This document shows positions 11,274 to 21,445 of a stretch of 64,000 nucleotides of DNA, piece by piece (within the stretch, counting starts at the first letter, position 1; every line of letters begins with the position of its first letter). The notes beneath the pieces were generated by a model. That model made no database searches. It saw only the letters and a list, made by a program, of their open reading frames with translations, and was not told where the DNA came from. The DNA comes from Octodonta nipae (Eukaryota > Arthropoda > Insecta > Coleoptera > Chrysomelidae): contig CM067217.1 in assembly GCA_034190945.1 (NCBI GenBank), forward strand, positions 170,944,352-171,008,351. Direction: 5' to 3'. A program made the position numbers and the translations under genes.

Positions 11274-11960
11274 CTTATTGGTCTAATCATTTTCTGAATC
11301 ACCCTGTACAACTATAATTCAACTCAATACAATATCACAACGGTCCTGAAATCTTTAAAACCACCCTGTATAAGTATAAATCCTCTCCACACTATTGACT
11401 CTTTCTATTTTTCTATTGTTTATCTTATTCCTGTATACCTATGATTTTATTTCGCCCCATATGTCTAGTATTCCAATTATGCAACTACTCATGATTTACC
11501 CTATATAACAAAATTTACCTTTTTGAGCCACACTTTATGCCTATAATTTTACTCTACCATTTATTTCAACCACCCGGTATATGCAACTGCTTCTAAAATT
11601 TTTTGAACACAAGTCTATAATTATACTCCGTCCTATAATTCAAATATCCTTACTGCTTATGCTTATATCCTATGTATTCACCGGCTTATGTACCACCTAA
11701 TATCACATGCACGCACGCACACACCTACAACCCTATACCATATAGCAAAGTTTGCCGACATATCTAACAAATTTTCGTTTCGATAAACTAACGGAATATT
11801 TTCAGCCATTTCACGCGAATATAACTTCGTCTCTAATAGAAACTGAATTTCAAATGCATCAAATTGAAAACCATTAAAAACACCCTGTACGATAAACTTT
11901 CATAGTATATCATGACATTTAAACTAGATATTTATAATAAAATTTTCACATTTACCATGA
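11273..11960. repeat. Degenerate short repeats with CACCCTGTA phrases
   Basis: Phrases such as AATCACCCTGTACAACTATA, CCACCCTGTATAAGTATA and CACCCGGTATATGCAACTGC recur at irregular spacing together with near-miss versions such as TTTACCCTATATAAC. A comparable segment lies at about 46.47-46.70 kb. They look like decayed transposon tips or an old minisatellite. No gene. Confidence 0.45.
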
Positions 11961-13221
11961 TGTTTACAGTTTTTTTTTTGCATATTTCCGATTTTCAGAA
12001 AGATGGTATGATTTGCGTTATAGAAAAAGGGGTTAAAAAAAAAAGTTATTCCAGCGTGTCAAATATTCAGAGGAAACATTAAGTGGGCTCAAAAAAGTGT
12101 CCTATTCAAATGATTGATAATTTTGGGGCGACTGAAAGTCTTGACCGATTTTTGAAAATGTAACAAAATATATGACCTTGAAATACTCGCGTCAGAATTT
12201 TATACTGATGGTTCAACTTGATGTCCTAGTCTTTCTTAATGATAATCTGACAGTTATATGGAATAATACAGTTAATCTGACAATTTGATTTTTAATTTCT
12301 TTAAATTACAATGGATGTAATAAAAATAATATAAATATGTTTGTAATTCTGTCATGTATTGACATGAAAGTACATAAAAATAAAATTAATTTTATTAAAA
12401 TATAACAACAAAATGTTAATCAAAATAAATGTTAATAATCCAAATAGGGAATGAAATATTTTAAAATGTAAAACCATAATATTTATTTCATATATTAAAA
12501 TCTTTGTCGAATAATAATCATGTTATATTTCCCGTGGTTTAACAAAATTGTTATAATAAACTAACTATAGTTGGTCAAAATCTTGTTTTTATTTTAGCAT
12601 ATAAAACACAATTAAATTGGTCTTCCAGTAATTTGACTATACCCTAAGGAAAAACATTGCATATTGCCACAACTACGCTCAATGTGAAACCCACTTCTCC
12701 AAAAAGGAGCAGACATGCCTCACTGTTACTTTTCCCAAGCAGTCGCATACCGCGACTGCCTCTGCAGAGTAGCAGCTTGGCCTAACATTATGTTTTTTTG
12801 ATCAGCTGATAGCATCATAGCGACAGATGGTGCGAGAGATTGAGGGATAAAGAAAGAGTGAGAAGGAAAGAGAAAGAAATACACAGCAGTCAGCAGCTAT
12901 ACTCTCCACACTTTGTTGATGATTTTAGCTACGTCAGATTATATTCTTACGGTAATTCCTAAAGGATTTCCTTCAGAATAAAAAAAATCAATAACGCTCG
13001 AGTATTTCGAGGTGACGTTTTTTTACAACTTTGTGATTCGACTATTTCGTTATGCCACGCTCACATCGTCAGATTACTGAAATATACACTTTTCTCCATG
13101 TACTTAACTTACTTTATCTTAATCTGACGCGCTCGAGTTTTTCTGAGGATCAATTTGTTTTTCTAATCTGATCGGCTGCCCTCAACGCACGCCCCTGTAT
13201 TAAGTATACATTACAAGGAGT
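11961..13221. other. AT-rich intergenic sequence with a compound palindrome
   Basis: No gene. At 12735-12780 an outer stem CCAAGC/GCTTGG encloses a hairpin GCAGTCGC/GCGACTGC and a perfect palindrome CTCTGCAGAG. A purine-rich GAGA/AGAAAGAG run follows at about 12826-12880. Confidence 0.6.
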
Positions 13222-13782
13222 TAAGGTACACTTTGAGCTACGCGACCGAGACAAGCGACAAGAGACAACGTCGCTCGTATTTATTTGGGAAACACGACTG
13301 ACATTAAGCGACAAGCAGTTGGTTAGATGTTCAGCCCTCATAAATACTTGTATTCGTGAATTAAAAAAATATTGTCTATTAATTAATTACCACTTATCAC
13401 TCGAAGTAGAAAATTTTAGACAATATTTCAGATTAAATCAAAATTAATTTAATTATGTATTAAGTTTAATTGAAGAAGATATTCAAAACACCACGAGAAA
13501 AATTATCAATCACATTACGGTATGTATTTATTTGTTACAGTTTTAATTAAAAATATTATATATTAGATTCTTCGGAGAACATCATGTAAGAATAATAAAT
13601 CGCACTCCCTAAAAAGTTTCTGTTATAACAAATAAACAAATAAGACATAAACAAGTAAACAAAATTATGTGACATTAATTTCATTTATACAAAAAATAAA
13701 ATATAAACAACATACCTGGTTTTTTTTATTTTCATTGCAATCTCTCTCCAGATATTATCCCGAAATATAAAGATGTAAATCT

Positions 13783-13789
<7 letters not shown>
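13222..13789 (+). mobile_element. PIF/Harbinger relic, left part (copy 1)
   Basis: Begins with TTAAGGTACACTTTGAGC then TACGCGACCGAGACAAGCG, a terminal inverted repeat also found complemented at 24.87 kb. About 560 bp matches copy 2 at 23.86-24.56 kb. Remnants of transposase coding remain (the segment matching EVENF..YFRLNQ and PREKLSITLRY), followed by sequence complementary to the MADF-type second protein. It stops at AGATGTAAATCTTTATATG and a (TA)n tract. Its continuation appears at 23712-23860, so roughly 9.9 kb seems to be inserted within it. Confidence 0.8.

Positions 13790-13824
<35 letters not shown>
13790..13824. repeat. (TA)n microsatellite
   Basis: About 35 bp of AT alternation following the 19 bp direct repeat at 13771-13789. 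Confidence 0.95.
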
Positions 13825-13830
<6 letters not shown>

Positions 13831-15547
13831 TAACTGTAATAATTTACAATTTATTAATTTTCAAATATGTGATTACCTCAGGGTCTTTTTTGCTTGGGTT
13901 CAAATTGTAGATCTTATATAAATAAATGAATTTTATACTTATCTTATAAATCTCTCTCTCTTCTTCTTTACACTATCACTTTTTTTTTAAATTTTGAAAT
14001 TATATTTTACACTTTATATTTTTTTTTTAAATTTTTAAAAGACTCAGAAATAATTTTAAATTCTCAATCAAATTACAATTTATTTATAATGATTGTCCAC
14101 AATACAATTCTGATATATAATATTGCCTTTACAACAAAATAAATTTCCTGGTTACTTAAATATTATTAAATTTCTATCAATTTGTTACAAAAATTCAATC
14201 CTCTAAACACAAATATTCATTATACTAAATTTAAACAAAACCTTTATTTCTATCACTGATTGATTTTAGATTTCAATAATCTGTTTATTAAATAATGTTT
14301 CAAAAACTCACAGTTGTCTGGCTTGAAATCCCCTTTTCCTAATTTTAGTTTGAGTCTACTGCTTCCTGGTTTCTGTTTTGGTTTATAAACTAAATTCTGC
14401 TGCTTAATTGATTTGTTTACTGCTGCACCAATACTTTTATTATTCCAACAACATTGATTTTATCTCTCCATCCAAGGATTTCAAATAATTCCTTTTATGG
14501 AATATTCAATTTCTTAATTTCAAATTAATGATTCAAAACTTCAAAAATTTAACTTCAAACTTAATTTCTTGTCAAAAATTGACATGGAACACTTATTTCA
14601 ATGATATCACAGATCATTTACCTTGTTGTCATGGAAACGTGATTTTACAGGAACGAAATTTTGAACTGCTCTCGTCGACGCTTGGAAAATAAAGAGGACT
14701 TTTTAATGTCAGATTTCCTATTTATTTAATAAATTTTGCCACCTGCTATTTCCATTTCCGCTTTAATTTATTTTATTAATTTCCAAATATGTTCGTTCTA
14801 AATCATATGCAAAAATCTAAACAAATTTTAATTTGAATTTCAATACCGTTTACTCTCCTAAATTTTATCTAAATCACTTAATTTATGTTTTCAAAATTTT
14901 TGATTTGACACTTGTAACCTGCTGGTCACCAGTCATTTAACAGGTACTTTAAAAAAAATTAGATTTTACTGAAATTAAGACTTTATATCTTTTGAACTAT
15001 TGAATTTTAATAAACTATGCTCTAAGCTCTTTCTAACGGTGTAAATCTCTTTAGTGTTCCATCATTCCTTCCGATCTTTAACGGTCTTTATAATTCTGAC
15101 ATTTCAATTCTCTATTTATTTAACAAATTTATGCATTTAAAAATTAATTTTGATCTAAATGTGTTATATTCAGTGTTCTCATGGCCTAATATGTGATCTA
15201 AACTTGTTTTACAAACTCTACTGTGATTTTCATAAGTGAATTTAACCTCTTTGATGTTTCACCTAAATGTGACTTCCTGCCTAGATTTTCTTATGTAAGT
15301 ATCCAAATTCTACTACACTCTGCATGATAGATTATCTAACTTTATATGCCACCTTTTATCCTTTCAACAATTTGCTCTTGAAACATTCTTTTTACATAGT
15401 TTATATTTTTAGGTTAACTTTAACTTTGATTCCTGCAATTTCCTTTCTGTTATTAGATATATATGAATGATATTTACATTTCCCCAATCATTTACTTATT
15501 CAGATTACTAAACTTTTGTATTATTTCATGTCGGTTTTAAATCCATT

Positions 15548-15550
<3 letters not shown>
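13825..15550. other. AT-rich sequence, no gene seen
   Basis: No coding signal, no inverted ends that I can pair. It is bounded by (TA)n on both sides and lies within the presumed 9.9 kb insertion. Its origin is unknown. Confidence 0.5.

Positions 15551-15590
<40 letters not shown>
15551..15590. repeat. (TA)n microsatellite at the 3' end of the PLE-1 composite
   Basis: A 40 bp AT alternation immediately followed by GTTCTGAGAGGC, the minus-strand 3' end of the first tandem PLE copy. Confidence 0.95.
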
Positions 15591-15593
<3 letters not shown>

Positions 15594-15668
15594 CTGAGAG
15601 GCTTCCGCGGTCATTATTATGAACTAAGCTAGGTTCCGGGTGAGAACCGCGTCTGAATTTATTGAATA

Positions 15669-15708
15669 CTCGACGTTTCGACTCCTGCTTCGGAGCCATT
15701 ATCAAGAG
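15669..15708 (-). ncRNA. Hammerhead-ribozyme-like core, PLE-1 3'-most terminal repeat
   Basis: Minus strand: CTC (stem I), TTGATAA, T, GGCTCC / GGAGTC (stem II, loop GAAGCA), GAAA, ACGT palindrome with C (cleavage site), GAG (stem I). Here no reading frame follows because the element ends shortly afterwards. Confidence 0.65.
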
Positions 15709-15727
15709 ACAAAAGTGAAAAAGAGTT

Positions 15728-18343
15728 TCAGAGTCTAGATCGAACTCGGGGCCTCAATCTGCCTACTCCCCAAGAGTCACTAGGTAACTGAACTGAATTT
15801 GAGTCTGCTCTGCTTCTTTTATTTATAGGTAGCGCTGGGTTAGAAGAAGATGTCACGTGATGAGGCTGTGTTGTGATTGGTTGGGTATTGGTGGGCGTGT
15901 CTGCTTTGTTTAATCTGGCAATTACGGAGGTCCAAGCTGTGGGAAGGCGAGTACTGTCATCGCGTCTATTTAGACAGAGAGGTCTTTTTTCTATTTCGAT
16001 AGCTTCGCGAATAGTGGATGCCCTAAGAGAATTGAGAGATATGATAGTCCTACTGTCCTCGAAGTTGATAGAGTGCCCTGTTTGGATATGGTGATGCGCG
16101 AGAGCTGAAGTCGGATCTTTTTTACGAACTGACAGAGAGTGTTCATATACTCGATGGTTAACGCGCCTGTTGGTACGACCGATGTAGCTTTGTGGGCAAT
16201 CGCGACATGAGATTTCGTAAACTCCTCGATCCTCGTTAGGTACTTTGTCTTTGGGGTTACCGGTTAAGTTGCCTATAGTTTGAGTGGTGTTGAAGATAGT
16301 CTTTATTTGATGTCTTTGTAAAATCCGTGCAATTTTGTCAGTGACTCCTCGAATGTATGGAAGTACGGCTTTTTGATGTTGTTGTTCTGTTTCTGACGGG
16401 GTTGGTGTGATTGGGGATTGTTGAGATTGATGAATTATACGCGCAATGTGGTCCGGATGATAACCGTTTTGTCGAAGGATTTGTTGAAGATTATTAAGTT
16501 CGTTTTGTCTATTGTCAATATCTGTTAAACGAATAGATCTGAGAGTCAAAGATTTCATTACAGAACTCAATTGGGCAGGGTGGTGGTGTGATTGGGCATT
16601 TAAGTATCGATTGGTATGGGTTGGTTTTCTATAGACGGTATGTGAGAATCTGTCATTGTTGGTTTTTGTTATGAGGACATCAAGAAACGGGAGAGAAGAA
16701 TCGGACTCGATTTCCATTGTAAATTGTATATTAGAATGTATACCATTGAGGTGTTGTAGGAAGAAGTCTAATGAATCTCTGCCATGAGGCCAAATGACAA
16801 AAGTATCATCTACATATCTAAGCCAACAGGAAGGTTTTAAATTAGACGAGTTTAGGGCCTGGGTTTCGATTTGTTCCATGAAAATGTTAGCAAGCACTGG
16901 AGAAAGAGGTGAACCCATGGGGGCCCCACGGACTTGTTTGAACAGAGTGTTTTGAAATGAAAAATAAGTGTTAGAGGAACAGTGTTGTACAAGTTTGATA
17001 ATGTCAGAAGAGATATTGTATTTTGTTTTTAGAATATCTAACGTTTCTGAAATGGGGACATTGGTGAAAAGAGATACAACATCGAAGCTAACTAGGATGT
17101 CATTTTCTGAAATTCTGTAACCACTTAGGATATCTAGGAAGGAAGAAGAGTTCTTTACGTACGAGGATGCTTGCTCGGCTAGAGGTTGAAGGGTTTTGGC
17201 TAAGTACCGGGCTAATTCTTGGGTCGGGGATTGTACCGAACTGACAATGGGTCTAAGAGGAATGTCCGGCTTATGAATTTTGGGTAGTCCGTAAATTTTC
17301 GGAATTTTAGAAGACTTTTCACGAGGAATGATGATCTTTTTAATGTCAAGAGGAAGTTGTGTCCTGTTGATGATTTCCTTAGTCTTTTTCTCTAAGTAAG
17401 TAGTAGGATTATTGTTTATTATTTCGTAGTCTGCAGTGTGGAGTAGGGAATTCATCTTGTGAACATAGTCCTTAGTATTGAGAAGAACAGTCGCGTTACC
17501 TTTGTCGGCAGGAAGAATAGTTATGTCATCGTTGTTACGTAGTTGTTTTAGTGCATGTCTTTCGTTAGAAGTTAGGTTTGATTTTGGTGGCTTTGATGTG
17601 CGGAGTACTCTAGCAATGTCTTGACGAGTATCTTCAGCCTCAATATCTGTTAGTTCAACCAAAGCTACCTCAACTTGAGAAATGATTCTTTCAGTTGGGA
17701 TAGTTTTCGGCGTCACTGCGAAATTGAAACCTTTGGATAGGACGTGTAAACTGGTAGAGTCTAAGGGGAAGTCAGAAAAGTTATGGACGGTCGTCTGAGG
17801 GGGTGAGGTGACAGTGGGTTGTTGTTTTGTAATAAGTCGTGTTAGCTTAAGTTTTTGAGTGACTGTTTTCTTTTGGGCCAGGTGTTCGGCTTTATCGCTC
17901 GAAATGCGATTAAAATTTTCCCACAGAATTGGATGAGGATTGAAAGTATGTAATGATGAATAACAGTGATACAAATTTCGGTTGGTTTGGTCAAGTTGAT
18001 ATCTGATTGAATGGATGGAATTTCTTAAGAGGGCCAAACTTGCTTTGTTAAGAATACTGGAAACTGAACGTGAAGAGGTGTGATGTTTTAGTTTGAAAGT
18101 ATTTGGAATGACGTTATAAGTTCTACAAGATTTGAGGAAAACAAGATCACAAAGAAGCAGAGATTTTCGAATAAGAAGTTTGCTGTATGTTTTGGTGAGT
18201 TGGAAGAAATACTCCCCGTAGAGGCGAATGAAATGTTCTGAGAGGCTTCCGCGGTCATTATTATGAACTAAGCTAGGTTCCGGGTGAGAACCGCGTCTGA
18301 ATTTATTGAATACTCGACGTTTCGACTCCTGCTTCGGAGCCAT
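15728..18343 (-). CDS. PLE-1 reverse transcriptase / GIY-YIG endonuclease (copy a)
   Basis: An intact 871-residue polyprotein that copies element RNA into DNA and nicks the target. Numbering two residues longer from an upstream TTG, the domains are: N-terminal region with ADKGNATVLL near 281; YGLPKIHKPDIPLRPIVS at 353-370; palm motif A SFDVVSLF at 421; GAPMGSPLSPVLANIF at 475; catalytic RYVDDTF with YVDD at 512-515; a linker; then the GIY-YIG endonuclease with GVY at 709, YIG at 722, conserved R near 733 and REAIEIEKR near 781. I chose the ATG at 18343; the next in-frame ATG is only near residue 299, inside the RT. The ATG lies within the hammerhead-like core. It differs from copy b by about four residues. 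Confidence 0.93.
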   Translation of the reverse strand: MAPKQESKRRVFNKFRRGSHPEPSLVHNNDRGSLSEHFIRLYGEYFFQLTKTYSKLLIRKSLLLCDLVFLKSCRTYNVIPNTFKLKHHTSSRSVSSILNKASLALLRNSIHSIRYQLDQTNRNLYHCYSSLHTFNPHPILWENFNRISSDKAEHLAQKKTVTQKLKLTRLITKQQPTVTSPPQTTVHNFSDFPLDSTSLHVLSKGFNFAVTPKTIPTERIISQVEVALVELTDIEAEDTRQDIARVLRTSKPPKSNLTSNERHALKQLRNNDDITILPADKGNATVLLNTKDYVHKMNSLLHTADYEIINNNPTTYLEKKTKEIINRTQLPLDIKKIIIPREKSSKIPKIYGLPKIHKPDIPLRPIVSSVQSPTQELARYLAKTLQPLAEQASSYVKNSSSFLDILSGYRISENDILVSFDVVSLFTNVPISETLDILKTKYNISSDIIKLVQHCSSNTYFSFQNTLFKQVRGAPMGSPLSPVLANIFMEQIETQALNSSNLKPSCWLRYVDDTFVIWPHGRDSLDFFLQHLNGIHSNIQFTMEIESDSSLPFLDVLITKTNNDRFSHTVYRKPTHTNRYLNAQSHHHPAQLSSVMKSLTLRSIRLTDIDNRQNELNNLQQILRQNGYHPDHIARIIHQSQQSPITPTPSETEQQHQKAVLPYIRGVTDKIARILQRHQIKTIFNTTQTIGNLTGNPKDKVPNEDRGVYEISCRDCPQSYIGRTNRRVNHRVYEHSLSVRKKDPTSALAHHHIQTGHSINFEDSRTIISLNSLRASTIREAIEIEKRPLCLNRRDDSTRLPTAWTSVIARLNKADTPTNTQPITTQPHHVTSSSNPALPINKRSRADSNSVQLPSDSWGVGRLRPRVRSRL

Positions 18344-18352
18344 TATCAAGAG
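18313..18352 (-). ncRNA. Hammerhead-ribozyme-like core overlapping the start of copy a
   Basis: Same sequence as the core at 15669-15708. The ATG of copy a (18343) follows the TTGATA of box 1, and the predicted cleavage point after ACGTC falls after nucleotide 28 of the reading frame. The stop codon of copy b lies about 20 nt upstream. Confidence 0.65.
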
Positions 18353-18371
18353 ACAAAAGTGAAAAAGAGTT

Positions 18372-20987
18372 TCAGAGTCTAGATCGAACTCGGGGCCTCA
18401 ATCTGCCTACTCCCCAAGAGTCACTAGGTAACTGAACTGAATTTGAGTCTGCTCTGCTTCTTTTATTTATAGGTAGCGCTGGGTTAGAAGAAGATGTCAC
18501 GTGATGAGGCTGTGTTGTGATTGGTTGGGTATTGGTGGGCGTGTCTGCTTTGTTTAATCTGGCAATTACGGTGGTCCAAGCTGTGGGAAGGCGAGTACTG
18601 TCATCGCGTCTATTTAGACAGAGAGGTCTTTTTTCTATTTCGATAGCTTCGCGAATAGTGGATGCCCTAAGAGAATTGAGAGATATGATAGTCCTACTGT
18701 CCTCGAAGTTGATAGAGTGCCCTGTTTGGATATGGTGATGCGCGAGAGCTGAAGTCGGATCTTTTTTACGAACTGACAGAGAGTGTTCATATACTCGATG
18801 GTTAACGCGCCTGTTGGTACGACCGATGTAGCTTTGTGGGCAATCGCGACATGAGATTTCGTAAACTCCTCGATCTTCGTTAGGTACTTTGTCTTTGGGG
18901 TTACCGGTTAAGTTGCCTATAGTTTGAGTGGTGTTGAAGATAGTCTTTATTTGATGTCTTTGTAAAATCCGTGCAATTTTGTCAGTGACTCCTCGAATGT
19001 ATGGAAGTACGGCTTTTTGATGTTGTTGTTCTGTTTCTGACGGGGTTGGTGTGATTGGGGATTGTTGAGATTGATGAATTATACGCGCAATGTGGTCCGG
19101 ATGATAACCGTTTTGTCGAAGGATTTGTTGAAGATTATTAAGTTCGTTTTGTCTATTGTCAATATCTGTTAAACGAATAGATCTGAGAGTCAAAGATTTC
19201 ATTACAGAACTCAATTGGGCAGGGTGGTGGTGTGATTGGGCATTTAAGTATCGATTGGTATGGGTTGGTTTTCTATAGACGGTATGTGAGAATCTGTCAT
19301 TGTTGGTTTTTGTTATGAGGACATCAAGAAACGGGAGAGAAGAATCGGACTCGATTTCCATTGTAAATTGTATATTAGAATGTATACCATTGAGGTGTTG
19401 TAGGAAGAAGTCTAATGAATCTCTGCCATGAGGCCAAATGACAAAAGTATCATCTACATATCTAAGCCAACAGGAAGGTTTTAAATTAGACGAGTTTAGG
19501 GCCTGGGTTTCGATTTGTTCCATGAAAATGTTAGCAAGCACTGGAGAAAGAGGTGAACCCATGGGGGCCCCACGGACTTGTTTGAACAGAGTGTTTTGAA
19601 ATGAAAAATAAGTGTTAAAGGAACAGTGTTGTACAAGTTTGATAATGTCAGAAGAGATATTGTATTTTGTTTTTAGAATATCTAACGTTTCTGAAATGGG
19701 GACATTGGTGAAAAGAGATACAACATCGAAGCTAACTAGAATGTCATTTTCTGAAATTCTGTAACCACTTAGGATATCTAGGAAGGAAGAAGAGTTCTTT
19801 ACGTACGAGGATGCTTGCTCGGCTAGAGGTTGAAGGGTTTTGGCTAAGTACCGGGCTAATTCTTGGGTCGGGGATTGTACCGAACTGACAATGGGTCTAA
19901 GAGGAATGTCCGGCTTATGAATTTTGGGTAGTCCGTAAATTTTCGGAATTTTAGAAGACTTTTCACGAGGAATGATGATCTTTTTAATGTCAAGAGGAAG
20001 TTGTGTCCTGTTGATGATTTCCTTAGTCTTTTTCTCTAAGTAAGTAGTAGGATTATTGTTTATTATTTCGTAGTCTGCAGTGTGGAGTAGGGAATTCATC
20101 TTGTGAACATAGTCCTTAGTATTGAGAAGAACAGTCGCGTTACCTTTGTCGGCAGGAAGAATAGTTATGTCATCGTTGTTACGTAGTTGTTTTAGTGCAT
20201 GTCTTTCGTTAGAAGTTAGGTTTGATTTTGGTGGCTTTGATGTGCGGAGTACTCTAGCAATGTCTTGACGAGTATCTTCAGCCTCAATATCTGTTAGTTC
20301 AACCAAAGCTACCTCAACTTGAGAAATGATTCTTTCAGTTGAGATAGTTTTCGGCGTCACTGCGAAATTGAAACCTTTGGATAGGACGTGTAAACTGGTA
20401 GAGTCTAAGGGGAAGTCAGAAAAGTTATGGACGGTCGTCTGAGGGGGTGAGGTGACAGTGGGTTGTTGTTTTGTAATAAGTCGTGTTAGCTTAAGTTTTT
20501 GAGTGACTGTTTTCTTTTGGGCCAGGTGTTCGGCTTTATCGCTCGAAATGCGATTAAAATTTTCCCACAGAATTGGATGAGGATTGAAAGTATGTAATGA
20601 TGAATAACAGTGATACAAATTTCGGTTGGTTTGGTCAAGTTGATATCTGATTGAATGGATGGAATTTCTTAAGAGGGCCAAACTTGCTTTGTTAAGAATA
20701 CTGGAAACTGAACGTGAAGAGGTGTGATGTTTTAGTTTGAAAGTATTTGGAATGACGTTATAAGTTCTACAAGATTTGAGGAAAACAAGATCACAAAGAA
20801 GCAGAGATTTTCGAATAAGAAGTTTGGTGTATGTTTTGGTGAGTTGGAAGAAATCCTCCCCGTAGAGGCGAATGAAATGTTCTGAGAGGCTTCCGCGGTC
20901 ATTATTATGAACTAAGCTAGGTTCCGGGTGAGAACCGCGTCTGAATTTATTGAATACTCGACGTTTCGACTCCTGCTTCGGAGCCAT
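18372..20987 (-). CDS. PLE-1 reverse transcriptase / GIY-YIG endonuclease (copy b)
   Basis: A second intact 871-residue frame, upstream of copy a in the direction of transcription. All motifs of copy a are present: FDVVSLF, GAPMGSPLSP, YVDD, GVY...YIG and REAIEIEKR. I see four residue differences outside the catalytic motifs: E/D-FF near 47, S/T near 56, P/S in the KTI(P/S)TER segment near 218, S/F in HCS(S/F)NTY near 459, plus S/T in TAW(T)(S/T)VIAR near 808. Near-identity means the duplication is recent or has been homogenised. Its stop is 22 nt from the TTG and 28 nt from the ATG that opens copy a, so a read-through transcript would be dicistronic unless cut by the ribozyme core between them. 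Confidence 0.93.
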   Translation of the reverse strand: MAPKQESKRRVFNKFRRGSHPEPSLVHNNDRGSLSEHFIRLYGEDFFQLTKTYTKLLIRKSLLLCDLVFLKSCRTYNVIPNTFKLKHHTSSRSVSSILNKASLALLRNSIHSIRYQLDQTNRNLYHCYSSLHTFNPHPILWENFNRISSDKAEHLAQKKTVTQKLKLTRLITKQQPTVTSPPQTTVHNFSDFPLDSTSLHVLSKGFNFAVTPKTISTERIISQVEVALVELTDIEAEDTRQDIARVLRTSKPPKSNLTSNERHALKQLRNNDDITILPADKGNATVLLNTKDYVHKMNSLLHTADYEIINNNPTTYLEKKTKEIINRTQLPLDIKKIIIPREKSSKIPKIYGLPKIHKPDIPLRPIVSSVQSPTQELARYLAKTLQPLAEQASSYVKNSSSFLDILSGYRISENDILVSFDVVSLFTNVPISETLDILKTKYNISSDIIKLVQHCSFNTYFSFQNTLFKQVRGAPMGSPLSPVLANIFMEQIETQALNSSNLKPSCWLRYVDDTFVIWPHGRDSLDFFLQHLNGIHSNIQFTMEIESDSSLPFLDVLITKTNNDRFSHTVYRKPTHTNRYLNAQSHHHPAQLSSVMKSLTLRSIRLTDIDNRQNELNNLQQILRQNGYHPDHIARIIHQSQQSPITPTPSETEQQHQKAVLPYIRGVTDKIARILQRHQIKTIFNTTQTIGNLTGNPKDKVPNEDRGVYEISCRDCPQSYIGRTNRRVNHRVYEHSLSVRKKDPTSALAHHHIQTGHSINFEDSRTIISLNSLRASTIREAIEIEKRPLCLNRRDDSTRLPTAWTTVIARLNKADTPTNTQPITTQPHHVTSSSNPALPINKRSRADSNSVQLPSDSWGVGRLRPRVRSRL

Positions 20988-20996
20988 TATCAAGAG
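20957..20996 (-). ncRNA. Hammerhead-ribozyme-like core overlapping the start of copy b
   Basis: Identical core to those at 15669 and 18313, again containing the ATG of the following reading frame (20987) and a predicted cleavage point 28 nt into it. Confidence 0.65.
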
Positions 20997-21015
20997 ACAA
21001 AAGTGAAAAAGAGTT

Positions 21016-21445
21016 TCAGAGTCTAGATCGAACTCGGGGCCTCAATCTGCCTACTCCCCAAGAGTCACTAGGTAACTGAACTGAATTTGAGTCTGCTCTG
21101 CTTCTTTTATTTATAGGTAGCGCTGGGTTAGAAGAAGATGTCACGTGATGAGGCTGTGTTGTGATTGGTTGGGTATTGGTGGGCGTGTCTGCTTTGTTTA
21201 ATCTGGCAATTACGGAGGTCCAAGCTGTGGGAAGGCGAGTACTGTCATCGCGTCTATTTAGACAGAGAGGTCTTTTTTCTATTTCGATAGCTTCGCGAAT
21301 AGTGGATGCCCTAAGAGAATTGAGAGATATGATAGTCCTACTGTCCTCGAAGTTAATAGAGTGCCCTGTTTGGATATGGTGATGCGCGAGAGCTGAAGTC
21401 GGATCTTTTTTACGAACTGACAGAGAGTGTTCATATACTCGATGG
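21016..21445 (-). pseudogene. PLE-1 protein, C-terminal fragment (copy c)
   Basis: About 143 residues matching the end of copies a and b, from HRVYEHSLSVRKKD in the endonuclease to the C-terminus RVRSRL. The GIY-YIG signature itself and the RT are missing because the unit is cut at the junction with the inverted copy. An apparent start just upstream comes from the inverted copy's sequence and is fortuitous. Confidence 0.9.

Larger units (their letters stand above)
15591..21445 (-). mobile_element. PLE-1 head-to-tail tandem array (two full units plus a partial)
   Basis: The period is exactly 2644 bp: the reading frames start and stop at positions offset by 2644, and the phrase GTTCTGAGAGGC recurs at 15591, 18235 and 20879. 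Units are 15591-18234, 18235-20878 and a third of 567 bp cut off at 21445. The units are nearly identical. Tandem arrangement with a shared terminal repeat (pLTR) is typical of Penelope-like elements. The third unit meets an inverted copy at ATGG/GCTAAC. Confidence 0.95.

Noticed and set aside
15873..21382. 73-codon plus-strand frames at 15873, 18517 and 21161 (also 10505)
   Set aside because: They are antisense shadows of the PLE-1 endonuclease coding region and repeat exactly with the 2644 bp period.
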